Of a DNA stretch of 64,000 bases, positions 42,913 through 51,882 are shown in pieces (position 1 is the stretch's first letter; each line of letters opens with the position of its first letter). The translations under genes were made by a program, and so were the position numbers. The stretch spans positions 434,001 to 498,000 of the forward strand of contig NZ_FOUK01000004.1 in the NCBI RefSeq assembly GCF_900114845.1. The letters run 5' to 3'. The notes below the pieces were generated by a model that saw nothing but the letters and a program-made list of their open reading frames with translations, was not told where the DNA came from and ran no database searches. Source of the stretch: Pimelobacter simplex (GTDB lineage: Bacteria; Actinomycetota; Actinomycetes; Propionibacteriales; Nocardioidaceae).

Positions 42913-43907
42913 GGGTGGTCGTCACCGGGGCCTCGGGGAACATCGGCAGCGCGACGGTCCGGGAGCTCGCGGCCGGTGGCCGGCACGACGTGCTGGCGCT
43001 CGCCCGGCGCCGCCCCGATCTCCCGCCCGACGACGTGCCGGCGGCGGTCACCTGGGCGGCCGCCGACGTCGGCCGCGACGACCTCGACCCGCTGCTCGCC
43101 GGAGCCGACGCCGTGGTCCACCTGGCGTGGCGGTTCCAGCCCACGCACCACCCCGCCGAGACCTGGCGCACCAACGCCGTCGGCACCCGGCGCGTGCTCG
43201 CCGCCGTCCGGCGCCAGGGCGTCCCGGCCGCCGTCTGCGCCTCGTCGGTGGCGGCCTACTCCCCGGTCGGCCACGACCGGCCGGTGACCGAGGAGTGGGA
43301 GACCGATGGTGCCTCGCCGGCGACGTACTGCCGGGAGAAGGCGTACAACGAGCGGGCGCTCGACGCCTTCGAGGCGACCGGCGACACCCGCGTGGTCCGG
43401 GTCCGGCCCGCGTTCGTCTTCCAGCGCTCGGCCGCCAGTGAGCAGCGCCGCATCTTCGGCGGTCCGCTGCTGCGCCCCGCCTTCCTCGACCGCCGGTTCG
43501 TGCCGGTGCTCCCGGTGCCCGCCGGGCTGCGGCTGCAGGCCGTGCACGCCGGCGACGTCGCCCGGGCCCTCGTCGCGGCCGTCGAGCGCCCGGTGCACGG
43601 CGCCGTCAACCTCGCGTCCGACGGCGTCCTGCGCCGTGCCGACCTCGGCGCCCTGCTCGGCGCCCCCACCGTGGAGGTCCCGGCCGGGCTCGTCCGCGGC
43701 GCGATCGACGCCGCGTGGCGCGCCCACGTCGCGCCGGTGCCCGGCTCGCTGCTCTCGGCGCTCCTCGCGGTCCCGCTCCTCGACGCGGGCCGCGCGCGGG
43801 CCGAGCTCGACTGGCAGCCGCGGCACACGGCGGCGGAGGCGGTCGCGGCCATGCTCAGCGGCGCCGCGGCACGAGCCGGCTCGACGCTGCCGCCGCTGCA
43901 TCCGTGA
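42909..43907 (+). CDS. NAD-dependent epimerase/dehydratase-like (extended SDR)
   Basis: 332 aa. The N-terminal NAD motif is VTGASGNIGSATV, then VVHLAWRFQPTHHP, a Ser-rich strand (CASSVAAYSPVG) and TYCREKAYNE, where Tyr and Lys match the YxxxK catalytic pair with an expanded substitution (Y-C-R-E-K). The C-terminal part binds the substrate. Extended SDRs act on nucleotide sugars, lipids or lignin-type compounds; the target here is unknown. Coupled to the preceding hypothetical gene. Confidence 0.82.
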   Translation: MRVVVTGASGNIGSATVRELAAGGRHDVLALARRRPDLPPDDVPAAVTWAAADVGRDDLDPLLAGADAVVHLAWRFQPTHHPAETWRTNAVGTRRVLAAVRRQGVPAAVCASSVAAYSPVGHDRPVTEEWETDGASPATYCREKAYNERALDAFEATGDTRVVRVRPAFVFQRSAASEQRRIFGGPLLRPAFLDRRFVPVLPVPAGLRLQAVHAGDVARALVAAVERPVHGAVNLASDGVLRRADLGALLGAPTVEVPAGLVRGAIDAAWRAHVAPVPGSLLSALLAVPLLDAGRARAELDWQPRHTAAEAVAAMLSGAAARAGSTLPPLHP

Positions 43908-43950
43908 GACCGGGGCCGCCCGCCCCGACCGCAGGTGATGGGATCACCCC

Positions 43951-44871
43951 GTGGGAGGTGTCCTCGAAGGCTTCGCGACGATAGCTGTCGTCATCGCCCT
44001 CGGGGCCCTGCTCGCCGACCGCGGCATCGTCGACGCGCACGGCCAGCGCAGCCTCTCGCTGGCGTCGTTCTACCTCGCCAGCCCGGCGCTGCTGGTGACC
44101 GTGCTGGCCGACTCCGACCCCTCGCGGGTGCTGTCCGGGCCGCTGGTCGCGACGGCGGCGGGCGTGGTCGTCAGTGCCGGGCTCATGGTCGTCATCGCGC
44201 GGGTCCGCCGTCTCGACTCGGGGACGGCGGTCGTGGCGAGCCTCTGCTCGGCGTACGTCAACGCGGGCAACCTGGGCCTCCCGATCGCCGCCTACGCCCT
44301 GGGGGACGCCGCGCTGGTCGTGCCGGCGCTGCTCATGCAGCTGCTGGTCCTCCAGCCGCTGGCGCTGACGGTGCTCGACGTCGTCACGAGCCCCCAGCGG
44401 CCGAGCATCGGCAAGATCCTCTCCCGGCCGGTCACCAACCCCCTGACGATCGCGTCGTTCGCCGGGCTGCTGCTGGCGACGACGGACACGGCGCTGCCGC
44501 ACCCCGTGCAGGCGCCGCTCGAGCTGGTGGGTGGGATGGCGGTGCCCGCCATGCTCATCGCGTACGGCGTCGCGCTCCGGCTCGGGCCGCTGCCGGGGCG
44601 CGGGGTGACCCCGCGGGCGCTGGCCACGGTGACGTTGCTGAAGATGGTCGTCCAGCCCGTGGCGGCGTACGTCGTGGGCCGGTTCGGGGTGGGCCTGGAG
44701 GGCCACGACCTGTTCGCGGTCACGCTGCTCTCGGCGCTGCCGACGGCGCAGAACGTGTTCGTCGTGGCGATGCGGTACGACCGGGCGGTGCTGCTCGCGC
44801 GGGACGCCATCTTCGTCTCGACGCTGGCGTCCGCGCCGGTCGCCGTGGGGATCGCCGCGCTGCTCGCCTAG
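43951..44871 (+). CDS. AEC family transporter (auxin efflux carrier-like permease)
   Basis: 306 aa, nearly all hydrophobic, with about ten helices in two inverted five-helix halves typical of AEC/BASS folds. The conserved segments YVNAGNLGLPIAAYALGD and ALPTAQNVFVVAMRYD are the crossover motifs. Bacterial members move malate, malonate or other small acids. Monocistronic with a GTG start. Confidence 0.85.
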   Translation: MGGVLEGFATIAVVIALGALLADRGIVDAHGQRSLSLASFYLASPALLVTVLADSDPSRVLSGPLVATAAGVVVSAGLMVVIARVRRLDSGTAVVASLCSAYVNAGNLGLPIAAYALGDAALVVPALLMQLLVLQPLALTVLDVVTSPQRPSIGKILSRPVTNPLTIASFAGLLLATTDTALPHPVQAPLELVGGMAVPAMLIAYGVALRLGPLPGRGVTPRALATVTLLKMVVQPVAAYVVGRFGVGLEGHDLFAVTLLSALPTAQNVFVVAMRYDRAVLLARDAIFVSTLASAPVAVGIAALLA

Positions 44872-44916
44872 CGCACCCTCCCGAGGTCCGCAGGGCCGAT
44901 GCCGTAGGTTCTGGCC

Positions 44917-46038
44917 GTGGGTGTCGTCGGCAACATCGATCGCGGACAGCGGAAGAATTCCGTCTTCGGCTTCCCGCTTGCCGTCATCTACAAGTTCTTC
45001 GACGACCAGGGCAACTACCTCGCGGCGATCCTGACGTTCTACGCCTTCCTCTCGATCTTCCCGCTGCTGCTGCTCGCCACGTCGATCCTCGGCTTCATCC
45101 TCGAGGGCAACCCGCGGCTCCAGGAGCAGGTGCTCGACTCCGCGCTCGGCCAGTTCCCGATCATCGGCGACGCGCTCGGCCGGCCCAACGGCATCCAGGG
45201 CTCGACCGGCGGCATCATCGTCGGCTCCCTGACCGCGCTCTACGGTGCGCTCGGCCTCGGGCTCGCTCTCCAGAACGTCCAGTCGGCCGCCTGGGCGGTG
45301 CCGCGCAACAGCCGCCCGCACCCGGTGATGACCCGGGTCAACAGCCTCTTCCTCCTGCTGGTCGCGGGCACCTTCATCTTCATCATCTCGGTCGGCTCGG
45401 CCGTGCTCACCGAGACCAACCTGGTCGGCGCGCTGTCCCAGCACACGTGGTTCCACTGGCTCGTGCGCCTGCTGACGGTCGCGATCCTCGGCTCGTCGAT
45501 GACCGTCCTGCTCCGGATGGCGGCCGCCCGGGCGATCCGCGATCGCGGCATCCGCGCAGCGCCGGGCGGGTTCACGGTCGCCGTGCTCTGGCAGTTCCTG
45601 CAGTGGATCGGCACGGCCTACGTCACCAACGTCGTGGCCAGCACCGACCGCAACGGCATGGCGACCTTCGGCCTGGTCCTCGGCCTGATGGGCCTGCTCT
45701 ACATCGGTGCGGTCATGGGCGTGCTCGGCATCGAGGTCAACGTCGTGCTCGCGCGCAAGCTGTGGCCCCGCGCGCTGCTCACCCCCTTCACCGACTCCGT
45801 CGACCTCACCGAGGCCGACCGTCGCGCGTACGCGATGTACGCCCAGATGCAGCGCCACAAGGGCTTCGAGACCGTCGCGGTGCGCTTCGACGGGCGCGAC
45901 GGCGACTCCCACGAGATCGTCCTCGACCCGCGCACCGAGGAGGTGCTCAAGCAGCACATCCCCGGCCGGCCACCGCGGCCGGAGGCGGCCGACGAGCCCA
46001 CCCAGCCGTTCCGGCTGCCGCCGCCGCCCGCGATCTGA
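44917..46038 (+). CDS. YihY/BrkB family inner membrane protein
   Basis: 373 aa. About six helices follow a short cytoplasmic start; the segment GNYLAAILTFYAFLSIFPLLLL and the later GTAYVTNVVASTDRNGMATFGLVLGLMGLLY (quoted in part) mark the YihY/virulence factor BrkB family (formerly mis-named RNase BN). The last 80 residues are soluble and end in a proline-rich tail. Role in the envelope is unknown. GTG start. Confidence 0.88.
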   Translation: MGVVGNIDRGQRKNSVFGFPLAVIYKFFDDQGNYLAAILTFYAFLSIFPLLLLATSILGFILEGNPRLQEQVLDSALGQFPIIGDALGRPNGIQGSTGGIIVGSLTALYGALGLGLALQNVQSAAWAVPRNSRPHPVMTRVNSLFLLLVAGTFIFIISVGSAVLTETNLVGALSQHTWFHWLVRLLTVAILGSSMTVLLRMAAARAIRDRGIRAAPGGFTVAVLWQFLQWIGTAYVTNVVASTDRNGMATFGLVLGLMGLLYIGAVMGVLGIEVNVVLARKLWPRALLTPFTDSVDLTEADRRAYAMYAQMQRHKGFETVAVRFDGRDGDSHEIVLDPRTEEVLKQHIPGRPPRPEAADEPTQPFRLPPPPAI

Positions 46039-46050
46039 GCCGGGCCGGTC

Positions 46051-46782
46051 ATGGCGCAGAACTCCTTCACCCGCGGCCTCGACGTCCTCATCGCGATCGC
46101 CCGCAACGGCCAGGTGACCGTCGCCGAGGTCGCCGACGAGCTGGGGCTGGCGACGAGCACGGCGTACCGGTACGTCCGCTCGCTGCGCGACTACGGCCTG
46201 ATCGAGGAGTCCCAGGGCGTCTACGTGCCCGGCTGGCGGCTGATGGAGATCTCCGGCGAGCACCTCACCCACACCCGGCTCGCGGAGATCTCGGGGGAGT
46301 ACCTCCGCACGCTGACCTACCAGACCGGTGAGACCGCGGTGCTCGCCGTCCGGGCGGGCTCCCACGCGATCTGCCTGCGCCAGTCGGTCTCGTCGGCGCC
46401 CGACCACTACGCCTTCCGGATCAACGAGCTGCTCCCGCTGTACGCCGGCGCCGGCCAGCGGCTGCTCCTGGCCTACGCGCCCCGCCCGATCGTCGAGGTG
46501 GCCCTCGCGAACCTCGTCGCGTACTCGTCGGCGACGGTCCGGGCGGCCGACCTGCCGGCCGTCCTCGCCCAGGTGCGGCGCGACCAGTTCGCCGTCTCCC
46601 GGGGCGAGTTCAAGGAGGGCGCGATCGCGGTCGCCGTCCCCGTCTTCAGCAACGGCGAGGTGACCGCGTCGCTGACCATCGCCGGGCCCTCGGACCGCTG
46701 CGACAACCCCGACTGGGTACGCCGCGCGACCCGCCTGCTGCGCGCCGCGGCGACCGACATGTCGGCCGCGCTGGAGAAGTAG
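46051..46782 (+). CDS. IclR family transcriptional regulator
   Basis: 243 aa. The N-terminal winged helix (FTRGLDVLIAIARNGQVTVAEVADELGLATSTAYRYV, described in part) and IclR effector domain (YQTGETAVLAVR; YAGAGQRLLLAYAP; GEFKEGAIAVAVPVFSNG) are clear. It is followed 120 bases later by an amino-acid ABC importer on the same strand, whose promoter region holds a TTTCCCA/TGGGAA dyad that resembles IclR sites. Probably regulates that importer. Confidence 0.9.
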   Translation: MAQNSFTRGLDVLIAIARNGQVTVAEVADELGLATSTAYRYVRSLRDYGLIEESQGVYVPGWRLMEISGEHLTHTRLAEISGEYLRTLTYQTGETAVLAVRAGSHAICLRQSVSSAPDHYAFRINELLPLYAGAGQRLLLAYAPRPIVEVALANLVAYSSATVRAADLPAVLAQVRRDQFAVSRGEFKEGAIAVAVPVFSNGEVTASLTIAGPSDRCDNPDWVRRATRLLRAAATDMSAALEK

Positions 46783-46806
46783 CCCGAGAAGTAACAGGGC
46801 CGAAAC

Positions 46807-46834
46807 CGCCGTTTCCCACGCCATGGGAACGGCG
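46807..46834. promoter_or_regulatory. Candidate IclR operator
   Basis: CGCCGTTTCCCA (46807-46818) and TGGGAACGGCG (46824-46834) form an imperfect inverted repeat with a one-base bulge. The TTCC/GGAA core matches the general style of IclR-family operators. It lies between the iclR-like gene and the amino-acid importer. Confidence 0.5.
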
Positions 46835-46901
46835 ATTGTTGCCGACCTCCTCGGGGCCGGATCCTCCTGTGATCCACGACACTCAAGGAGCGCACCGCAT
46901 C

Positions 46902-47792
46902 ATGACGCGACCCCGCCACCTCACCCTCTCGGCCGCCGCCCTCGCCCTGGCCCTGCCGGCGCTGCTCTCCGCCTGCGGCGGCAGCAGCGAGGCCGACGAC
47001 AAGCCGTCCTTCGACAAGGCCGCCCCGCTCCACAGCGCGCTCCCGAAGGACCTGCAGGACAAGAAGTCGATCACCATCGCGAGCAACGTCGAGTACCCGC
47101 CGTTCGAGTTCTACGACACCGACAACAAGACCGTGCTCGGCATCGACCGGGAGATCGCCGACGGCCTCGAGAAGCAGCTCGGCATCGACATCGAGTTCGA
47201 GAACATCGCCTTCGACGCGATCATCCCCGGTCTCGTCTCCGGCCGCTACGAGATGGCGATGTCGGCGATGACCGACAACAAGGAGCGGCAGAAGGAGGTC
47301 GACTTCGTCGACTACTTCGCCGCCGGAGCCGGCGTCCTCGCGCACGAGGCGGACGCCGAGAAGTACGCGACGCTCGAGGACATGTGCGGGACCACGGTCG
47401 GCATCGTCAAGGGCACCACCGAGGTCGCCCAGGCCGAGGAGCAGTCGAAGAAGTGCGAGGCCGCCGGCGACGACAAGATCGAGTCGATCGTCTTCCCCGG
47501 CCAGAACCAGGTGATCCTCGCGCTGCAGAACGACCGCGTCGACGCCGTCCTCATGGACAGCGCGCCCGGTGCGTACGCCGCCTCGCAGACCGAGGGCCTG
47601 GTGATGAGCAAGCCGTACGAGTCGCAGCCGTTCGGCATCGTCTTCGCCAAGGGCAGCACCGAGCTGCAGAAGGCCGTCCAGCAGGCGCTCGAGGCGCTGC
47701 TGAAGGACGGCGACTACCTCAAGGCGCTCGAGAAGTACGGCCTGGAGAGCGGTGCCGTCGATGCCTTCCCGGTCAACGGCGGCACCCAGTGA
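46902..47792 (+). CDS. Amino-acid ABC transporter substrate-binding lipoprotein
   Basis: 296 aa. The lipoprotein signal has the lipobox LLSAC with Cys25. The binding fold is SBP family 3: ITIASNVEYPPFEFYDTDNK, GIDREIADGLEKQLG, MSAMTDNKERQKEVDFVDYF, CGTTVGIVKGT and DRVDAVLMDS. These bind polar or basic amino acids and related amines. Ribosome binding site aaggag. First of four genes with 4-base overlaps. Confidence 0.93.
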   Translation: MTRPRHLTLSAAALALALPALLSACGGSSEADDKPSFDKAAPLHSALPKDLQDKKSITIASNVEYPPFEFYDTDNKTVLGIDREIADGLEKQLGIDIEFENIAFDAIIPGLVSGRYEMAMSAMTDNKERQKEVDFVDYFAAGAGVLAHEADAEKYATLEDMCGTTVGIVKGTTEVAQAEEQSKKCEAAGDDKIESIVFPGQNQVILALQNDRVDAVLMDSAPGAYAASQTEGLVMSKPYESQPFGIVFAKGSTELQKAVQQALEALLKDGDYLKALEKYGLESGAVDAFPVNGGTQ

Positions 47793-48696
47793 CCGCCACC
47801 CCCGTGACCGACTCGCCCGCTCGTCCCGCGTTCGCGCGGGACGCGCGGGTCGTCGTCCCGACGCGGCACCCGGGACGCTGGGCGATGGCCGCCGTGATCC
47901 TCGTGCTCGTGGCGGGGGCGATCACCCAGGTGATCGGCAACGAGCGGTTCCAGTGGGACGTCGTGGGCGACTACCTGTTCGCGGAGCCGATCCTCCAGGG
48001 CGTCGCCCGCACGCTGATGCTCACCGTGGCCGCGATGACGATCGGTGTCGTGCTCGGCGTCGTCGTCGCGGTGCTGCGGCTCTCGCCCAACCCGATCCTG
48101 TCGTCGGCGGCATGGGCGTACTCCTGGTTCTTCCGCGGTACGCCGCTGCTGGTCCAGCTGCTCTTCTGGTACTTCCTCGGTGCCCTCTACCCGACCATCG
48201 GCGCGGGCAGCTTCTCGTGGAGCGCCAACGACCTGATCTCCCCGCTCACCGCGGCCCTGCTCGGCCTCGGGCTCAACGAGGCGGCGTACATGAGCGAGAT
48301 CGTGCGCGGCGGCATCCTCTCGGTGCCGCCGGGCCAGGCCGAGGCGGCGAGCGCGGTCGGGATGCGGCGCTCGCAGGTGATGCGGCGGGTCGTGCTGCCG
48401 CAGGCGATGCGGGTGATCATCCCGCCCACCGGCAACGAGACCATCGGCATGCTCAAGCACACCGCGCTCGTGCTCGTCATCGGCTACAGCGAGCTGATGA
48501 CGTCGGCCTCGCTCATCTACTCGCGGACCTACCAGACGATCCCGCTGCTCATCGTGGCCGCGCTCTGGTACCTCGCGATCTCGGCGGTGCTCTCCGTCGG
48601 GCAGTTCTTCATCGAGCGGCACTTCGGCCGCGGCTTCTCCCACCACCGGGTGAGCCGCCGCGGGAGCCGCGCGACGCGCAAGGGGGAGGCGGTCGC

Positions 48697-48700
<4 letters not shown>
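47789..48700 (+). CDS. Amino-acid ABC transporter permease (HisM/GlnP type)
   Basis: 303 aa. A basic N-terminus precedes the first helix, then the HisMQ-type core: FAEPILQGVARTLMLT, the FRGTPLLVQLLFWYF motif, the NEAAYMSEIVRGGILSVPPGQAEAASAVGM EAA loop (described in part), and VLPQAMRVIIPPTGNE. It makes a homodimeric channel since only one permease gene is present. A basic C-terminal tail of about 20 residues is unusual but may be a family extension. GTGA overlap upstream, ATGA downstream. Confidence 0.92.
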
Positions 48701-49475
<775 letters not shown>

Positions 49476-49479
<4 letters not shown>

Positions 49480-50552
49480 CGGTGTCGACCGGACCGGTGC
49501 CCCGGCCCGAGCTGAGCGGCCTGGCGGCGTACTCGTCGGTGGCCCCCGGGCCGGTCCCGGTCCGGGTCCGCGCCTCCTCCAACGAGGCACCCGGCGGGCT
49601 GGCCGGCCCGGTCCTCGACGCCGCCGTGGCGGCGGTGGGCGGCGCGTCGCGCTACCCGCTCATCGGCGGAGGCGACCTGGCGGCCGCGCTCGCGTCGTCC
49701 CTCGGGGTGGCCGCGGACGCCGTCGCCGTCGCGGACGGTGCGCTGCCCCTGCTCGACCGGCTCCTGCTGGCCTACGTCCGCCCGGGCGACGAGGTGGTCA
49801 TGGCCTGGCGCTCGTACGAGGCCTACCCGCTCAGCGTCCAGGTCGCCGGAGGGCGCCCGGTCGGCGTGCCGCTGACCGCCGACGGCGCGCACGACCTGCC
49901 CGCGATGGCTGCCGCGGTCGGCCCGGCGACCCGGATCGTGCTCGTCTGCAACCCCAACAACCCGACCGGGACCGTGGTGCCGTGGGACGCGCTGGTGTCG
50001 TTCGTCGACGCCCTGCCGCCCGACGTCCTGGTCGTGCTCGACGAGGCCTACACGGAGTACGACGAGCGCCCCCGCCCCGACGACGCCGCCGTCGCCGCGC
50101 TGGCCGACCGCGGCAACGTGGTCGTGCTGCGGACCTTCTCCAAGGCGCACGGACTGGCCGGCCTGCGCGCCGGCTACCTCGTCGCGTCGTCCGCGGTCGC
50201 GGGCGCGGTCCGCTCGGTGCTGCCGCCGTTCCCGGTCTCGTCGGTCGCGGTGGCCGCGGCGCTCGCCTCGCTCGCCCACCCCGACGTCCTCGCCGACCGG
50301 GTCGCCGGCACCCGGGTGGAGCGCTCCCGGGTGCGCGCGCTCCTGGCGGCCCGCGGCTTGCCCGCGCTGCCGTCGTCGGCCAACTTCGTGTGGCTGCCGC
50401 TCGCCGAGCGGGCGGTCGACTTCGCGGACCTGTGCCGCGCGCACGGGCTGCTGGTGCGGCCGTTCGCGGGGGAGGGCGTCCGGATCACCGTCGGCGACCC
50501 GCACCTGCGGGCGGTGCTAGGGGAGGTGCTCGACGTCTGGTGCCGCGGCTGA
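49476..50552 (+). CDS. PLP-dependent aminotransferase, histidinol-phosphate aminotransferase-like
   Basis: 358 aa fold-type I enzyme. The substrate motif is SSNEAPGG, the PLP phosphate region GALPLLDRLLLAY, the NPNNPTGT motif, the Asp/Tyr in DEAYTEY, and the Schiff-base Lys in RTFSKAHGLAGLRAGY. These are HisC-like features, but the position after an amino-acid importer rather than in a his operon suggests a catabolic or biosynthetic transaminase for the imported compound. The end overlaps the convergent AraC gene by 36 bases. Confidence 0.86.
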
Positions 50553-51584
50553 CGCCGGCGAGGCCCAGTGCCGGAGGTCGGCGAGCAGGAGCGGTGGATC
50601 GGTGCCGGAGCTGATCGGCACCACGACCGCGCTCGGCTGCAGCCGGCGCCAGCCGGCCGGCGTCCGGCCCTCGATGCGGCGGAACGTGCGGATGAACGTG
50701 TTGACGTCGGCGAACCCCGCCCGCCGCGCCACCTGGTCGATCGTCGCCGAGCGGTCGGCGACCAGCAGCCGGCGGGCATGGGCGCACCGCACCGCGCGGA
50801 GGTACGCCGCCGGCGACGTGCCCTGCCGCGCGAACTGCTGCTCCAGGTGGCGCCGCGACACCATGAACCGGCTCGCGACGTCGTCGATGCCGAGCGTGCG
50901 CTCGTCGTGGTGCTGGTCGATGTACCACCGCGCGCTCGCCCACAGCGCCACGCCGCTGAGGTAGGGCCGCGAGCGGTCGCCGTACTGGAGGCGGTGGGTG
51001 ACCGCGTGGAGCAGGTCGACCAGCAGGTCCTGGTCGGCCGCCGGGGTCAGCGGCTCGCGGCCCAGCAGCGTGTTCGCGAGCTCGCGCCCGAGGACCTGGT
51101 TCTCCGCGATCCCCGGCGGCATCGACTGCCCCGCGATCGTCCGCAGCGTGCGGGCCCCGAGCCCCGTGTGCTCGGTCGGCAGCCGCAGGCTGAGGACGTC
51201 GGTGCGCCCGTGGAACCGGATCCCGTAGGGCTGGTCGGACTCCATCACGTACGCCCCGCCCGCCACGACGTCCTGGGCCCGCCCGTGGTGCGCGATCAGC
51301 CGGCTGCCCCGCAGCAGGACCGAGAACATCACCGCCTCGCGCGGATCGGCGGACACCAGCCGCGGCGTGCGCTGCACCGTGGACGGCGTCGCCCCCAGCT
51401 GGCTGATGCTCAGCGGCCCGAGCGTCCGGTAGCGGATCGACCCCAGGAAGCCCTCGTCGGCACTCACCTGCAGCGGGACGCACGCACTGCGGCACAGGCT
51501 CGACCACTCGTCGAGGCCCGAGACCTCGAGGTGCTGGTGCTCGTCCTCGTCCTGTGGCACTGGTGTTCGCTCCCGATCGCTCAC
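50517..51584 (-). CDS. AraC family transcriptional regulator
   Basis: 355 aa. Residues 30-215 form an AraC-binding-like domain (GPLSISQLGATPSTVQRTPR; MFSVLLRGSRLIAHHGRAQ) and the C-terminal 110 residues hold two helix-turn-helix motifs (IDDVASRFMVSRRHLEQQFA; DQVARRAGFADVNTFIRTFRR). This is the subgroup that controls aromatic-acid or alkane catabolism. It lies downstream of the FAD oxidase on the same strand and may activate the P450/lyase cluster. The GTG start at 51584 is the one with a regular leader. Direct repeats upstream suggest self-control. Confidence 0.88.
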   Translation of the reverse strand: MSDRERTPVPQDEDEHQHLEVSGLDEWSSLCRSACVPLQVSADEGFLGSIRYRTLGPLSISQLGATPSTVQRTPRLVSADPREAVMFSVLLRGSRLIAHHGRAQDVVAGGAYVMESDQPYGIRFHGRTDVLSLRLPTEHTGLGARTLRTIAGQSMPPGIAENQVLGRELANTLLGREPLTPAADQDLLVDLLHAVTHRLQYGDRSRPYLSGVALWASARWYIDQHHDERTLGIDDVASRFMVSRRHLEQQFARQGTSPAAYLRAVRCAHARRLLVADRSATIDQVARRAGFADVNTFIRTFRRIEGRTPAGWRRLQPSAVVVPISSGTDPPLLLADLRHWASPASAAAPDVEHLP

Positions 51585-51611
51585 ACCTGCCTAACCGTGC
51601 CTGGGGCGGGG

Positions 51612-51639
51612 TGTGCGCGTAGTGGGCACGGTTGTGCGC
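51612..51639. promoter_or_regulatory. 21-bp phased direct repeat upstream of the AraC gene
   Basis: TGTGCGC occurs at 51612-51618 and 51633-51639, 21 bp apart, the two-turn spacing common for AraC-type direct repeats. It lies 28 to 55 bases before the GTG start of the regulator. Confidence 0.45.
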
Positions 51640-51660
51640 AAAACGTCGATTGTTCGTGGT

Positions 51661-51684
51661 GGGTGGTGGGTGGTGGGTGGCGGG
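51661..51684 (+). repeat. GGGTGGT heptamer tandem repeat, possible G-quadruplex
   Basis: Four GGG runs at 7-bp spacing (starting 51661, 51668, 51675 and 51682) separated by TGGT or TGGC. Four short-looped G-triplets are the classical quadruplex pattern, here on the plus strand of a 298-bp gap without genes. Confidence 0.8.
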
Positions 51685-51713
51685 TGAGCTGGGTTGCGGT
51701 GGCGGCCGCGCTT

Positions 51714-51808
51714 AGCCGGCCGTCTCCCGCCGTCAAGGCCCTCGCTTCGCTCGGCCGCTGCGCGGCGGGCTTCGCCCGGCCTTGACTGCGGGGCCCTGAC
51801 GGCCGGCT
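51714..51808. repeat. Nested inverted repeat between the AraC and FAD-oxidase genes
   Basis: Outer arms AGCCGGCCGTC (51714-51724) and its complement (51798-51808) enclose inner arms GTCAAGGCC (51732-51740) and GGCCTTGAC (51778-51786), with further pairing inside. The 95-bp structure follows the FAD-oxidase gene and may terminate or process its transcript before the AraC gene. No gene was found in 51585-51882. Confidence 0.7.
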
Positions 51809-51882
51809 TGGCGGCGCGGGGTGCCGGCACGGACTTCGTCCGCGCCGCCGCTACGCGGCCGCCACCTTCGGCCGCTCGGCTC

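Noticed and set aside
43855..46824. 989-codon open frame on the minus strand
   Set aside because: Antisense to the AEC, YihY and IclR genes; low-complexity Arg/Asp/His-rich translation with no domain.
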